From Auanema rhodensis (Eukaryota; Nematoda; Chromadorea; Rhabditida; Rhabditidae): 64,000 bases of DNA. Made by a program: the position numbers and the translations under genes. Of this stretch, positions 38,750-50,727 are shown piece after piece (the first letter of the stretch is position 1; each line of letters opens with the position of its first letter). Under the pieces are notes generated by a model. The model was not told the DNA's origin. It did not search any database and saw only the letters and a program-made list of their open reading frames with translations. The stretch covers positions 14,454,501-14,518,500 of the forward strand of contig OZ059899.1 in the NCBI GenBank assembly GCA_964057225.1, in the 5' to 3' direction.

Positions 38750-40173
38750 ATGGCTGTAATCACCGATAATTCTGGGATTAAACCGGATACAGATACTAAT
38801 GGGGCTGGAATGGTAGAAATGTCAGTGGACGATTTAGACAGGTACGTTTCTTTTACAATTTTTTATTGATTGTTTTTATACTATTTCGAAATTTATTAAT
38901 TTTTATGGTCTCAGGCATATTGAAAAGCTGATGAAATGTGAGCTAATATCAGAGCAAGATGTGAAATCCCTATGTGCTAAAGCTAGAGAAATTCTTGTCC
39001 AAGAAGGAAATGTTCAAGTGATTGATTCACCTGTCACGGTAAATTATTTTCTTTTGACGTTCTATTTATATTCATGTTGTTCAGATATGTGGAGACATTC
39101 ATGGACAATTTTATGATTTAATGGAGTTGTTCAAGGTTCGTTAAGCTTATAATATGGAACACATTTTTTAAATTCAGGTCGGAGGTCATATACCAGATAC
39201 TAACTACCTTTTTCTGGGAGACTTTGTTGATCGTGGTTTTTATTCAGTTGAAACATTTCTGTTATTATTAGCCCTAAAAGTTAGATATCCTGATCGAATG
39301 ATGTTAATTCGGGGTAATCATGAGAGTAGACAAATTACTCAAGTAATTTCGAATTTATTTTGTGAAGGTAATGAAATGTTTTGAGGTTTATGGGTTTTAT
39401 GATGAATGTGTCCGAAAGTATGGAAGTGCGTCCGTATGGAAATATTGCACGGAAGTTTTCGATTACCTCTCTTTGTCAGCAGTGATTGATGGAAAAGTAA
39501 GATTATCTTATTTTAAGATGTGACTATATTATGTTTCAAGGTATTTTGTGTACACGGAGGGTTATCTCCATCTATACAAACGCTTGATCAGATCCGTGTC
39601 ATTGACCGGAAACTTGAGGTTTAACTTTTTTCTCATAGTATTTATATTATCTTGGTGATCCCATAGGTTCCACATGATGGACCCATGTGTGATCTTTTGT
39701 GGTCTGATCCCGAAGATTCTGCCGTAGGTTGGGGCATGAGTCCGCGAGGTGCTGGTTACCTTTTCGGCAATGATGTTGTAAAAGTAAATCGCGTTTAGTT
39801 TAAATATTCAATTAACCTAGTCTTTAAGACTTTCTGCGACTCTAATGGTGTAGATTTGATATGTCGTGCCCATCAATTAGTTATGGAAGGCTATAAATGG
39901 CATTTCAATGAAAGTGTCTTAACAGTATGGTCAGCGCCAAATTATTGTTATAGGTTTATATAGTATTGTAAAACATATAATATATTTTTTAAATAATAGA
40001 TGTGGCAATGTGGCTGCTATCCTAGAACTAGACGAACAACTAAATAAAGATTTCACCATATTCGATGCTGCTCCCCAAGTATGTTATTTAACACAACAAA
40101 ATCTAAAATTTATATTTTTCAGGAAAACAGAGGTGCACCCACAAAGAAACCACAGCCAGACTACTTTTTGTAA
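38750..40173 (+). CDS. pph-4: Protein phosphatase 4 catalytic subunit
   Basis: Ten exons give 330 residues: 38750-38841, 38915-39038, 39085-39135, 39178-39342, 39386-39496, 39541-39618, 39667-39783, 39829-39953, 40000-40078, 40123-40173. All PPP-family metal-site motifs are present: GDIHG (75-79), GDFVDRG (103-109), GNHE (135-138), with [10 protein letters not shown] downstream, and the carboxyl end DYFL needed for regulatory-subunit binding and methylation. [16 protein letters not shown] and [20 protein letters not shown] fit PP4 better than PP2A or PP6. The N-terminus is about 20 residues longer than the usual PP4 start. PP4 acts in centrosome maturation, DNA repair and meiosis. The start follows TTTAG by two bases. 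First gene of a probable operon. Confidence 0.95.
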
Positions 40174-40353
40174 CTAATACACATTTAATAGAATATTGTA
40201 CTTTTCAACGATCTGTGTGAATATTGAACTACTTCGTATTATTTTTTTTTTATAATTTTTCTAATGTCCTATTCTCATTATGGGTACCTCGTAAATATTG
40301 TCTTTTTCCCTCGTTTCTTAAGTTTTTAGTTAAGAGAATGTCATCAGGTCCGC

Positions 40354-40782
40354 ATGGCGAGCGTCACGAAGCCGAAAAAGAAAGCGAGGGATGTACCTGA
40401 GTTATGGAACCAAAAGTAATTGTTGGCTTTAGATTTTTCGAAATTATCTTGAACGTCACGGGGTTATGGAAACCTGGACACAAATTTTGGCAGAACTTTA
40501 TGAAAAACCTGAGAAAGAAAGACCTGATGATGTAATTGGGCATATTAGTGAAGTAACTTTTGAAATTAACTTGTTTTCACAGCCGTTGAATTAAGAAATT
40601 ATCAAACACCAAAGCTGAAATTATCAATAATGAGGCAGTTCAAATTAGTGCGAAAGAATTGAGAAATAAGGTTGAAGAATGTAATCATGGAAAATATTCC
40701 CAAATTTCAGGTCAGCGACTTGTTGAAGGAGAATAAGAAGCTCCGCGATAGGATTGAAGAATTAGAAGCCCGTAATTCTTAA
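40354..40782 (+). CDS. MYCBP (AMY-1)-like protein
   Basis: Four small exons, 40354-40392, 40433-40552, 40596-40670, 40711-40782, encode 101 residues, matching the about 103 of vertebrate MYCBP. The frame NYLERHGVMETWTQILAELY, then EKPEKERPDDVIGHI, parallels the family's YLE..GV...LTKVLV.LYEEPEKP. The C-terminus is a coiled coil (VSDLLKENKKLRDRIEELEA). MYCBP binds c-MYC and A-kinase anchor proteins and is found in cilia and mitochondria; the role here is unknown. Exon 3 uses a TTAAG acceptor, the only choice that avoids a stop. An ATG at 40338 in another frame leads to a quick stop, so 40354 was chosen. It starts 180 bases after PP4 and behind its own splice acceptor, so operon placement is likely. 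Confidence 0.85.
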
Positions 40783-40979
40783 ACCTATCCTTGTTGATTT
40801 TCTTTTGTTATGTACTTTGATATACTAATCAACTTGTTTATGCATAATCTCCATAAGTGATCTCCATATGGTCCATAAAGGTTTTAAAAATTTATTTGTA
40901 AATTCAATTGGGAGTTTTTTCAACTAAACGTATCTTTCAAAGTACTAGAATACTCATTGTATTCATTACATTTTCTAGA

Positions 40980-41560
40980 ATGTTGCGGCTTATTTCACAA
41001 ACAGCAAGATCAGGCCTTCGTACCTGTTCTTCTGCTGCTGCCCTTTCTAATGAAATGAAGACTAAGATTGATGATATGATTAAGGTATGAATTTAGTGTT
41101 AAAGCTGATGATATGTTGACTTTAGGCTCATGATGTTACTGTCTTCATGAAGGGCACCCAACAAGAACCAATGTGTGGATTTTCAAGAAATGTCAAATTA
41201 GTAATATTCTTATTTAAACTTCTGTTTTACCTTTACTTTTTAAGGTGCTTGATTATCATGAGGTTAAATTCAGAGATTATAACGTATTAGAAGATGCTGA
41301 ATTGAGAGAGGGAATCAAAGCGTATAGTGAATGGCCAACAATTCCTCAGGTTTCATCTTCCCAACGCTATTGTCTTTTTAGATATTGTTTTAGGTGTACG
41401 TTAAGGGTGAATTTGTCGGCGGCTGCGATATTATGGTCCAAATGCACAAAGAGGGAGAGATTAGGTTCGTGAAAAATTTTCTATTTTGATTCATTCTTAT
41501 CTCTTCAGCGATTTCTTTGATGGCAAGAAAATACCAAATAAATATGGCAATTTCCAGTGA
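40980..41560 (+). CDS. glrx-5: Mitochondrial monothiol glutaredoxin GLRX5
   Basis: Five exons, 40980-41084, 41126-41200, 41245-41349, 41394-41464, 41509-41560, encode 135 residues. Residues 1-24 are Arg/Ser/Ala-rich ([20 protein letters not shown]), a typical mitochondrial targeting sequence. The core has [17 protein letters not shown] with the monothiol CGFS active site (52-55), then [20 protein letters not shown], which binds glutathione. GLRX5 passes [2Fe-2S] clusters made on the ISC scaffold to downstream carriers. The ATG lies one base after TTTTCTAG and 197 bases beyond the MYCBP-like stop, consistent with operon processing. Confidence 0.96.
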
Positions 41561-41925
41561 ATTAATGTTCGCACATTGTTTTAGTCTTTATTTAGATTGT
41601 TATTAGTTTTTTTACATAAAGTTTTTTATTAAATCTATGATTAATACATTATTAAAGAGTGAAAACTCGTATCAATCCGACAGGAAGTCACCATTTTAAT
41701 CTTCTTAAACTAACATAATTGTTCATCATTCCATACCACGAGCATTTCTTATTTTAGTCAATATTAATAAATACTTCACATTTTTCTATGATAACGACAC
41801 CCTCCTTTATAAAGACAAGAGTTTTCGATATGACTTCATCAACGCATTCCTTAAGTAATAGTTTTTGTTTTAATTGCTTTCTTGTCGCTTATTTTTTTAC
41901 AGTTAATTCCTTGGTATTTTAAGAC

Positions 41926-42305
41926 ATGATTCTACTTTTGTTTCTGCTTTTACCTCTCTTGAGTTCTTGCAAACCTTTTGAATTGATCAATCATGATATT
42001 TCTGAAGAGAACTGGAGGTAAAGTTGATAAGAATATCAAATTATAAACTCTTTTCTTTATTAGCTCTGAAGACGTAACGCTTGAAACTGAAGAAATGCTA
42101 GAAAATTTGATTAAGGAAATTAGCAATCAAATAGCGAAAGACGAAATAGTTCAAGAAACCCAAGGTTTGAATCATTTGAATATTTCATAATACCAATCTA
42201 TTTTTAGAGCCAAGTCATGAGGGCATAAATTATTTCATCGCAGATTATCATCGGACATTCTCTAATAATCTAAACCACGGCTCTAATTTCCGGCCTGGGC
42301 GTTAA
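41926..42305 (+). CDS. Putative secreted/amidated peptide precursor (C-terminal FRPGR)
   Basis: Three exons, 41926-42017, 42064-42164, 42208-42305, give 96 residues. The start is a clear signal peptide (MILLLFLLLPLLSSC). An acidic, helical middle follows (LETEEMLENLIKEISNQIAK). The protein ends NHGSNFRPGR and stop. A terminal Gly-Arg is a standard amidation signal, predicting ...NFRP-NH2. There is no internal dibasic site, so the N-end of any mature peptide is unclear. Some nematode peptides end FRPG-amide or FRPA-amide (NLP-2, NLP-22, NLP-23), but the rest does not match them. It lies 366 bases after GLRX5 with a TTTTACAG acceptor upstream, so it could be a fourth operon gene or independent. 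Family unrecognised. Confidence 0.75.
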
Positions 42306-42437
42306 GTTATGCAACTTGTAAGATTATTAACCTGTTGATTACGAAATAAACACTCGTTTCAGAATACACATCGATCTCTATGTAAGGAGTTTAACACGAT
42401 TTCAAGACATATTTTACTCTACAATATATAACATGAT

Positions 42438-42708
42438 CTACCATAATGTTTTAACATTGTAAATCTCCCTTTGCTTGTGTCTTGGGTGTTCATTACATTC
42501 CACATGTAAGCGGCCCTCTACTCTAACGAAATAACAATTTCTACACCTGAGCTTTAATTGAGCCTTTACCTGAAATAAACGCATAATCTTTGGAGATCTT
42601 AAAAAAACATACTCTAAAGCCTGCGGTTGACTGCAAAACATTTCTTTGGCCGAAAAGAACTGATCTGAGAATTTTGCTCCCTGTATTTAGTACTGAAGAG
42701 GTACTCAT
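42438..42708 (-). CDS. mrpl-36: Mitochondrial ribosomal protein bL36m (MRPL36)
   Basis: Two exons, 42708-42613 and 42569-42438, encode 75 residues. The first 32 are Ser/Arg-rich and hydrophobic, fitting a mitochondrial presequence. The second exon is the whole bL36 core: VKAQLKLRCRNCYFVRVEGR followed by a CNEHPRHKQ block. The zinc ligands C-x2-C, Cys and His are all kept. bL36 stabilises the large-subunit rRNA core. The ATG follows a CAG acceptor by three bases. The stop faces that of the secreted-peptide gene 132 bases away. Confidence 0.92.
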
Positions 42709-43699
42709 CTCCTGTAATTGTTTTGTTCGACTTATCGCAATATTTATTATGAAAGAAAGAAATATCTTAATAAAGAAAATGCTGTAATATATATTGTAGT
42801 ATAATTTTAAACATAAAAAAAAGAAGATAACCAACATACACAATAATTAATCAAAATTAAAACATTATATTTAGAAATTATATAAGAGTATCAAAAAATT
42901 GCGTATCCATTTTGAAAATACGTGATTTTTCGTGGGTGTGGTATAGAATACGAAGGTTAAAATTTAACCACCTTAAGCTGCTTAACTATGTTATCTTTGA
43001 GATTCGAGTTGAAGAGGGACTCGTTATTATTAAGTTATTTCAAGGACATTTTCTTTTATTGTTAAAAATAGAATATTCTCAAATTTTTGATACTTTTCTT
43101 ATCTTAGTTACCTTTCGAAAAAATTTCTTTGCCACAGCTTTATTAATTTTTTTCGTATCAATTATCACCGCGCTTAATTTGTTCCACTTAAAAATAGATC
43201 AATGTTTTTTTGTTCAAAAAGAATCCGCTGATATCCAATTGTCTTTACGAAGACAAAAACCTAATATTCTAACATGTCTACATATTTGGATATAAGATTA
43301 TTGTAAAAATTGCCATATTTTTGTTGTAATATGAAGAAAAGTATATCGGTGATTTTAATACATCTGTTTCTTAATTGTTGAAATGATAGAGATGAAAATA
43401 TCTGTCCCACCCATTTTTAAAAATGAAAAAAATAATCGAATAAAGCATCCGTTTTCGTCTCTAAAAGTCTTTAATCTGTTTGATCTCTAGAAAAAAATTT
43501 GAACAACAAATGCAACAGAGTCATCCATGTACAAGAAAAAAAATATAAAATCTGTTGTTTGAAGGCTGCTTCATTGCTAATATGGTATTTAAAAAATATT
43601 TTTGAATACATCTCATTTTCTTTACTTTGAACATGCAGACTGGTCGAACACAACAATTAATATTATTGAGCAGTACTAATCAATTGATATTTTAGCGGA
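42709..43699. promoter_or_regulatory. Divergent intergenic region, MRPL36 / CWF19L2
   Basis: About 1 kb of AT-rich sequence between two divergent genes. A plus-strand frame at 42912-43295 is open for 127 codons but is low-complexity Phe/Leu/Ile-rich with no splice context. I see no gene. Confidence 0.45.
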
Positions 43700-46600
43700 A
43701 TGTTCCGTAGACCAGCAAATGATGATTCTGATGATGATGATATTGAATCGCGGGTAGTTAGAGCCAAACCACTTGCTCAAAAATATGTAAAAAAGTTGGG
43801 CGCTGACTATGGAAGAGGAAAAGTTAGTTTGTAAGTATACGGTATCATCAATCCTTAGTTTTAGGATTTCGTAGTTGGAAGTTCTCATTCACAAAAAGAG
43901 TTAGCTGGAAGTCAAGATACACGAAGCGATATCCTAGGTGAAAAAAAAGGATTAACTGAAGATGAAAGAAATAAATTAAATGCTAAAATATTGAAAGCTG
44001 AAATGAAAGGCGATAAGGTTCGTGAACAATTTTTTTTTGCTTTCTTATGAGCTATTTCATATCTTTCAGGATGCCATTCGGAAACTGAAACGGAAATTGG
44101 AAGATAATGAGCCGTTGGATGAGCCAAAACAAAAGGTAATATTTCTTTCTTTGCTGCTGAAATTTGTTTTCTCAGGATGTGGTTATGTTGGAAAGAAATA
44201 GGCACGGAGCTATTGTCCCTGCCACAAGTAAATCAAGAGATAGGAGTAAACACGGAGAGGTACACAAATTCCATTGATCCAAATAATATTATGGGAGTTT
44301 TAGGGGTCATCACGAATGAACCGTGAATATTCGAAGCAACAAGATTTGGATGATATGATCCGAGAAGAAAAAAGTGGAACTGCTCAAGATCAATTAATGC
44401 TGTTTTCAAACTCAATTGTGGTACGTTGTTCAGATGGATGAAATTCCTTTTCACTTTTCCTCTCATCATAATTCAATTAGGGGTGACGTACACTGACATT
44501 TGAAACTGTTCTATGCTTTCGTTTGCTTCACGGTTTTTCGCGCAAAACAGTGTTGTTATCATGTTCGCGAAATTCCAAATTCAGTACTTGGGATTTTGTT
44601 TTCGAAAGTACAAAAGTTTTCTTGTGAAGTATCGGAAAAATTACAATATTTCGCGTTCCTTATGAGTGCCTGTAATGTATTTCTTAATGGATGTCGCGAA
44701 TTGTTTTCGCAGTTTTCAATTCTCAGATATTATAGAGGCTGGGTCACTTAACTATCAGTAGTATTGCCTCAAATGCATGAATCGCTTAAATTCTCAAATT
44801 CCTGTTCAGATATAATTAGCTCATAGAGAACGATAACAGTGAAAGCAGATTTCGATAACGTACTTAAGAAGTTTTCTTCTAAACTTAAAAAAGGCGAGGC
44901 TTGATTTACCATTTTGAATACTCAATAACGTTTCAAGATCGTTTTATTAGAATTAGCGTCCTTACAACTTATTTTCGTGAATTCCTCGATGTTTGTCACC
45001 AAATTAACTCACTCATATAGTACGTGCTTGAGCAACTATGAACACACCTTTTGGATGTAAACTAGGCTGTCCTTGAACTTTGAAACGTTCTGAGATGGTT
45101 ACGTCAGTGGTTTGATAGCTGTTTTCTTAAAGTAGTTATAACAAAATAGCGGTCTGTATTGGTTTTCTTCTGATTTCTCAGGAATGTTGTGACGTTTTCG
45201 TCCCAAAGCGCGTTTTGTCTTGCTTGTGACCATTATTATCGATTCTTCCGATTCACGATATATCGGTGCTACAGAAGAAGCGTTGGGATTTCATCTATGA
45301 TCAGTAGGACGGAGACTAGCAAACAACCTAGTTCTTATGTTTCTAGGAATTTTTATTGAGTTAATACTATGATATTATCACAGATCAATGTATTCACTTG
45401 AACATGCTTGTTTGTAGTTTTCAAGGTTTTAAATCAAAGATTTGGCTTCTGATCGAATTCAACGAACTTTTAAGGGTTTTTTCGTATTTTCAGAAGAGCG
45501 CAAAGATAAGAAGGCATGACGATGAGAGCTTGGATGATATTGCTGAAATGCAAAAAGGGAGGAAGAAAAATGATGAAAAAGAAGAAAAGAAACGCTTGAA
45601 ACAGCAAAAGAAAGGTGAGAATATAATTTGTTCATATATTTTATTCTACATATTTACGTGACATAACATCAGAATTTGCGTTAAGTACGCTCATTTCTAA
45701 CACTAGTAGGTTGACTACATCACTTCATTTTGAGATCGGCGACCAGTTTTTAAAACAAATGGGTGATATTCCCTTTATCATACATTTATTTCTTCTCTAT
45801 ATTGGGAAAGGGCCATAGGTATTTACGATCTACCTATAAATAATAGTCAAGTAGCAAGCTTTTAGTTGAAGATATGTATGATTATACCTGAGTTATTTTA
45901 GTATCCGAGATCTTTCGTTTTGTTAGCATGTTTCCTGACTCGAGTTATTTGGGTCAACGACTGACTAACAGCATTGGGACTTGTCTTGTTTCTAAGGGAA
46001 CTCATTTGATTTCTAATTGCCAAAATTGTTCGAACTGTTTAAGCATTCCACGCATTCTTTGAAACTAATTCTAAATTTTCGTATAAGAATTTTCAAAATT
46101 CTTTCGATAAGTAACATTGTTGCTGGTGGTCTACCTCACACGATTTTATCATAAAACATCATGTTCAACATGTCTTGCTACGACATGTACATTCCAATCA
46201 TGGTCAAAGTAAGAAGACGACACCGACACCAAGACTGTTCTACGCCATAGTTCATTATTAAATAGTGTAAAATATCGATCAATTACATGTTCGAGGATTT
46301 AAACTTTTGTACATTTATTCTCGGAGCGATCGTATTAACAATATTTTCGAAATTACGCTTGCGAGAATATCACTCGATAGATGACAGTTTGCAATTCAAA
46401 AATGAAGATAGAAGTTCGGCATCTATGGAGGTATGGACCCGCTATACACACAGATTGAGATCAAGATTGACATGTAAGCGACACAAATAGGATAAAATGA
46501 CTAGGGACTGTGTGAAGGTCTACAAAATAAAGTAATGGAATAAGACAAACACCAGATGCAGTAATATAGAAATACTTAACGAGCAGCTCTGAATCCAGAA

Positions 46601-49600
46601 TTAAGATTTGTTGCTTTCGTTGACAATTTCTTTAACAAAGTTGACATCTCTTCCTTTCTCTCGCGTAAATCGATAGGTTCTGAAGATAGGAAAGGTTTGA
46701 TTTGGAAAATTAGAAGAAGAACTTACGTTCAGAGATGTTGGCTTCGTTGCTTTCGTTGTCTTCGACAGTGTCGACATCATCTTCTTCGCAGCCAATATTT
46801 TCGTAGTATGTGGCTTTGCGGAAAGGTCGCATCAATCTTGGGTTATCATGCTGAGTTTCTGAGAGCAATTCACAGAATCCCTTTTCTTGATAAGCGAATG
46901 GATGGAAGTAGTTCACGGCTTTGCAGCGTGGTTTCTCAGCACATTTGCGTAAGCATTCCTCATGTTCATTGACTGTCATAGTTGCTACCATAATTCCAAA
47001 ATAGACATATTCGGGGATAGCATCGGAACGCAGACCTTGAGGACACTCAGCTGCTGAAAGTGGCAAAACTTGAAAATAGTTGTTTGAGGTTAATTGAATG
47101 TATTGGTAGTGTAACCATATACAACTAATAGTAGAAAATTGAGGTAACTAAGTTTTTCGATTAATCCAGGAAATGACTATTATGTTAAAGATCACAAACT
47201 TTCACCAAAAGCTAAGAAAATTGAATACTAACCGGTTTCATCATAAGTGACGTCGTAGAAAGCTGGGGATCTGTCAGGGTTTAGATGTGCCCTTAGATCA
47301 CCCCACCATTCAGTAGTGGCAGATGAAAGGGAAAATAGACAGAAATGGAAGAGGAAAGAAGTGATGACAGTAGCGGTAGCGGTCCACATAGCTGGGAGAA
47401 TGTGTAGCGGAGACTGGAGAGAGCGCTCGGCTGTCGCCCATGAATGACCCCGCCCATCCTACCGATTGCCTGCCGTCTCTCCATCTACTCACCAACCCGT
47501 CTCTAAGATAGAGAGAGAGAAAAGAGAGCTATTTTTGTAATGCTTATCAGATTGTTTTACGATTTGTCCGTCGAACTCTGAGAATTATACCCATTTTCGT
47601 GTACCTGGTAATGAAGTGAGGCTAATGAACCCCAAGTACCCATAGCTGTATGAGTAGAGGTGTATATCGAAAATATCGTTCTTTCAGTACAAGCTAATTC
47701 TTGAATCGCACATAGTGCATTTTGTTCGAGGAATATGAAGCCCTAAATTTACTCAAGGTTATTGAAGAATGCGCGATTTTTGATTCTTCCACTTATTCAA
47801 CAGCCATTATAGTTTTTCAGTTTATCATTCCATGGATGACCGACGATAGCATTATTGTTTTACTTTCTGATGAGACAAGCGGTAGACGATAAAATGGTCC
47901 ACCCTTGATGAAATAACTAACTGGTTCTGCTTACTTGAGTTTGTGTTCATGCTAGCAGATACTTTTCTTCGAAACCCTGTATGGTGATTATGTTCCAAAC
48001 CCTCTGTTCTACTTCTGTGGAAATGTTTTTTTTCCACACCGCCTGTGCATAGAGAATTTAATAGTTATGTATTCTAAGATCTTTTTTTTTCCTTTTTTTA
48101 TTGCGTGATCAATTTTCTCAGGCTTGGAGTTATCAACAAGACTACTTTTCGATGAGTTGTCTCCTCTTTGACATCAGTGATTGATATTGCTTCCGCGTAT
48201 CGACCGAATTCCTCTATATCCAATTCCTAGAAAATTGAATGTGCGGTGTTGTTAGTGACGTCTGTAGAAATGCACCGCTTCTTATTTCAAACATTTTATC
48301 ATTTTTTTTGTCTTAAACTAGGTAGTGACTAATCTGATCAAAGTCACTCGCAGAACTCGGTGTTTTTACAATTTTTTACTATTACTAACCTGTTGCCGCT
48401 TTATACACAAATATTTCTTTTCAGATCACAAACGACTTGAAAGATCTTTGGATGATTGTAAGCGTTGCATCGACAGTGGCAAACTGTCCAAGCATGCAGT
48501 TGTCGCGATGGGCATAAATGTGAGTTATATTTACTTTAAAATTTTACTATTTCTTGATTAGTTCCCGACCAGTTCTATTTTATTCTTTTTATTTTTTTAA
48601 TTTCTTTTTTTTTGCTTTTTTTGCGGTTTTCTCCTTCAGAACTAGTATTTTTGGTTGTTTAAGAATGTTGTGTACGCCACTTGATGAAATCAATTATATG
48701 TTCTATCTTTCAAACTATAATCCTTCTCATGTTCATGAAAAAATGGGAAAAGCATTTGGCCAATTTAATTTTTTAAAAAATGATTTAGACCTATCTTGCC
48801 GTTGTGGAATGGGATGGTTTAGATGAACAACACTGTATTATTGTGCCAACTGCCCATACCAGCTCATCAATTCAATTGGACGAAAATGTTTGGGATGAAA
48901 TGAGAATATGGAGAAAAGGTACTTGTTTATTCTTTTGACATATAACTAAGAAATTGAATTTTTCAGGTCTCGTGGCAATGTGGAGAGAACAAGGAAAAGA
49001 TTGTATTTTCGTTGAAATGTCTCGGAACGTCCATCACAATCCTCACGTCGTGATAGAGTGCATACCATTACCTGAAGAAGATGGTGATACAGCACCTATT
49101 TATTTCAAAGTAAGTTCTTGCGCTTATGTAAGAAGTGTTAATGTGAGCACAGGTCAAACCGTGGTCATCATATGGCTATTTGCCATTGTGTTTTCGGACA
49201 AAGTTATCTTTTTCTGCCATCTAGTTTCTATTCCATTATCATTACCATCATTTAGTTCCGCCAAGGCCTACTTAGGTTTTGACACGGAATATGCAACTGT
49301 ACCGGCACGATTTCTTGAACTTGCGACTGATTCGAGAATGGGTTTTGAGCTAGTTAGATAGGAATTCCGATTATTTCGTTGAAAGAATTCTCAAAGATTG
49401 TTCGAGCCTGATGAGCAACATAAGGTTAAAATAAGAATACCGGTGATAGGATATCGTTCTATTTCGAACGCCGTAAATGAGACGTCAAAGATTAATCTGA
49501 TATCACTGCTATAGAGCGTGTGATTCCTGCCTAGTGGGTGTGTGTATTGACAGGGATTCTCTTGTCAAACATTATTTTCTTAAGGCCTGGAACTATTCAT

Positions 49601-50727
49601 TTGGTTAATGTAGTGATGATGACCACGCCTAATTGTTGGAATTCTAGAATTCTATGGATTGTTGAATGTGGTAATCGTTCAGCGTCGAAGTACCACCTAA
49701 TAGATTCTCTCAGAACCTTGTAGGGTTCTTCTGCACCTTAAAAGCATTGCGCACTTATTTAATTGGCTGAGGATGAGCTACCGGAACGTAATACTAGCGG
49801 TCATCATAGCTTCAGTTTGTCTCTAGTTTGTCCGCTAACTGACTTCCAATTGAAATTGAGCAATGGCAATACAGGTGCATAGCTAATTGTCCGGTCCACT
49901 TGTTTGTTTGTTCCGATTTATCTATGGAATGCGGTACATGAACTGGGTTTGCGCGGTCGTTCGGCTGGCGCCCCATAGTCTACCCGGTCTCTCTCACTTA
50001 TCTCCAGCCAATTATTGAACAATTCAATCATGGAAATGTTCTATTTGTAAAGTTTTCGAAATGCTTGATTGTCGGAGATGATGTTAGTTCTCTCAGCTCT
50101 GGGGGGATTTTTCAAAAATTTATTGATTTTATTGCAGAAAGCTATCAATGAATGCGAAGGAGAATACGCAGATAACAAAAAACTCATCGAAATTAAAGAT
50201 ATTAGAAGACAAATCCCGAAAGGCTTCAGGTATGCTGTTTATTTATGGTTATTAACAAAATTAATTCTTAAGTTATATGGCGGTAGACTTTGGTTTGTCT
50301 AATGGATATGCTCATGTAATTGAAGATGCAGAGCAATTTCCATCAACATTCGCCCATGTAAGTGGTTTTACTTTAATAATTCGAAATGGCTAAAAATTAC
50401 TTGCAAGAGTCACGAGTTTTTCCCGATTGTAAAGATTTGATGTTATCACATAACAACTTTTTGTATTGGCGCGAATAAGACAGTTATTCCTGATTTATGG
50501 CCCAAACAAAGTTTTTGAAGTGTACAACAATATAAAAGAATTAAATCAAAGATTAGTTTATATCAAATATGTTATTACAGGAGATAATTACTGGAATGCT
50601 TGATTTACCTCCTAATAAATGGAGAAAAAAGGAAAAGCAGTCGTTCTCAGAAGTGAAAGGAAAATGTGCTGCAATGAAAGCTGCATGGGAACCTTACGAC
50701 TGGACTAAAAAAATCCAACGGGACTAA
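43700..50727 (+). CDS. CWF19L2-like splicing/debranching factor
   Basis: Twelve exons give 451 residues: 43700-43822, 43865-44017, 44070-44135, 44176-44259, 44304-44420, 45494-45614, 48425-48519, 48789-48918, 48967-49109, 50138-50229, 50273-50357, 50581-50727. The N-terminal half is charged (LDDMIREEKSGTAQDQLMLF is typical). The C-terminal half has both CwfJ C-terminal domains: LDDCKRCIDSGKLSKHAVVA with the Cys pair, EQHCIIVPTAHTSSS, then APIYFKKAINECEGEY and VDFGLSNGYAHVIED. Cwf19/Drn1 proteins join late spliceosomes and aid lariat debranching. Three introns are unusually long (44421-45493, 45615-48424, 49110-50137), and the second hosts an opposite-strand gene. Confidence 0.93.
46576..47389 (-). 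CDS. Secreted PAN/apple-like domain protein, nested gene
   Basis: Three exons, 47389-47233, 47053-46727, 46679-46576, encode 195 residues. A signal peptide covers about residues 1-25 (MWTATATVITSFLFHFCLFS). The middle has regularly spaced cysteines: AECPQG, EECLRKCAEKPRCKAVNYF, GFCELLSETQ, YYENIGCEED. The C-x3-C-x5-C plus AVNYF pattern is typical of PAN/apple domains, which bind proteins or sugars. The tail is acidic then helical and basic. The gene lies wholly inside CWF19L2 intron 6 on the other strand. A GC-rich region with CCCCGCCC is just upstream. Function unknown. Confidence 0.85.

Noticed and set aside
42912-43295. 127-codon plus-strand frame
   Set aside because: Phe/Leu/Ile-rich AT-driven frame with no domain, splice acceptor or start context.
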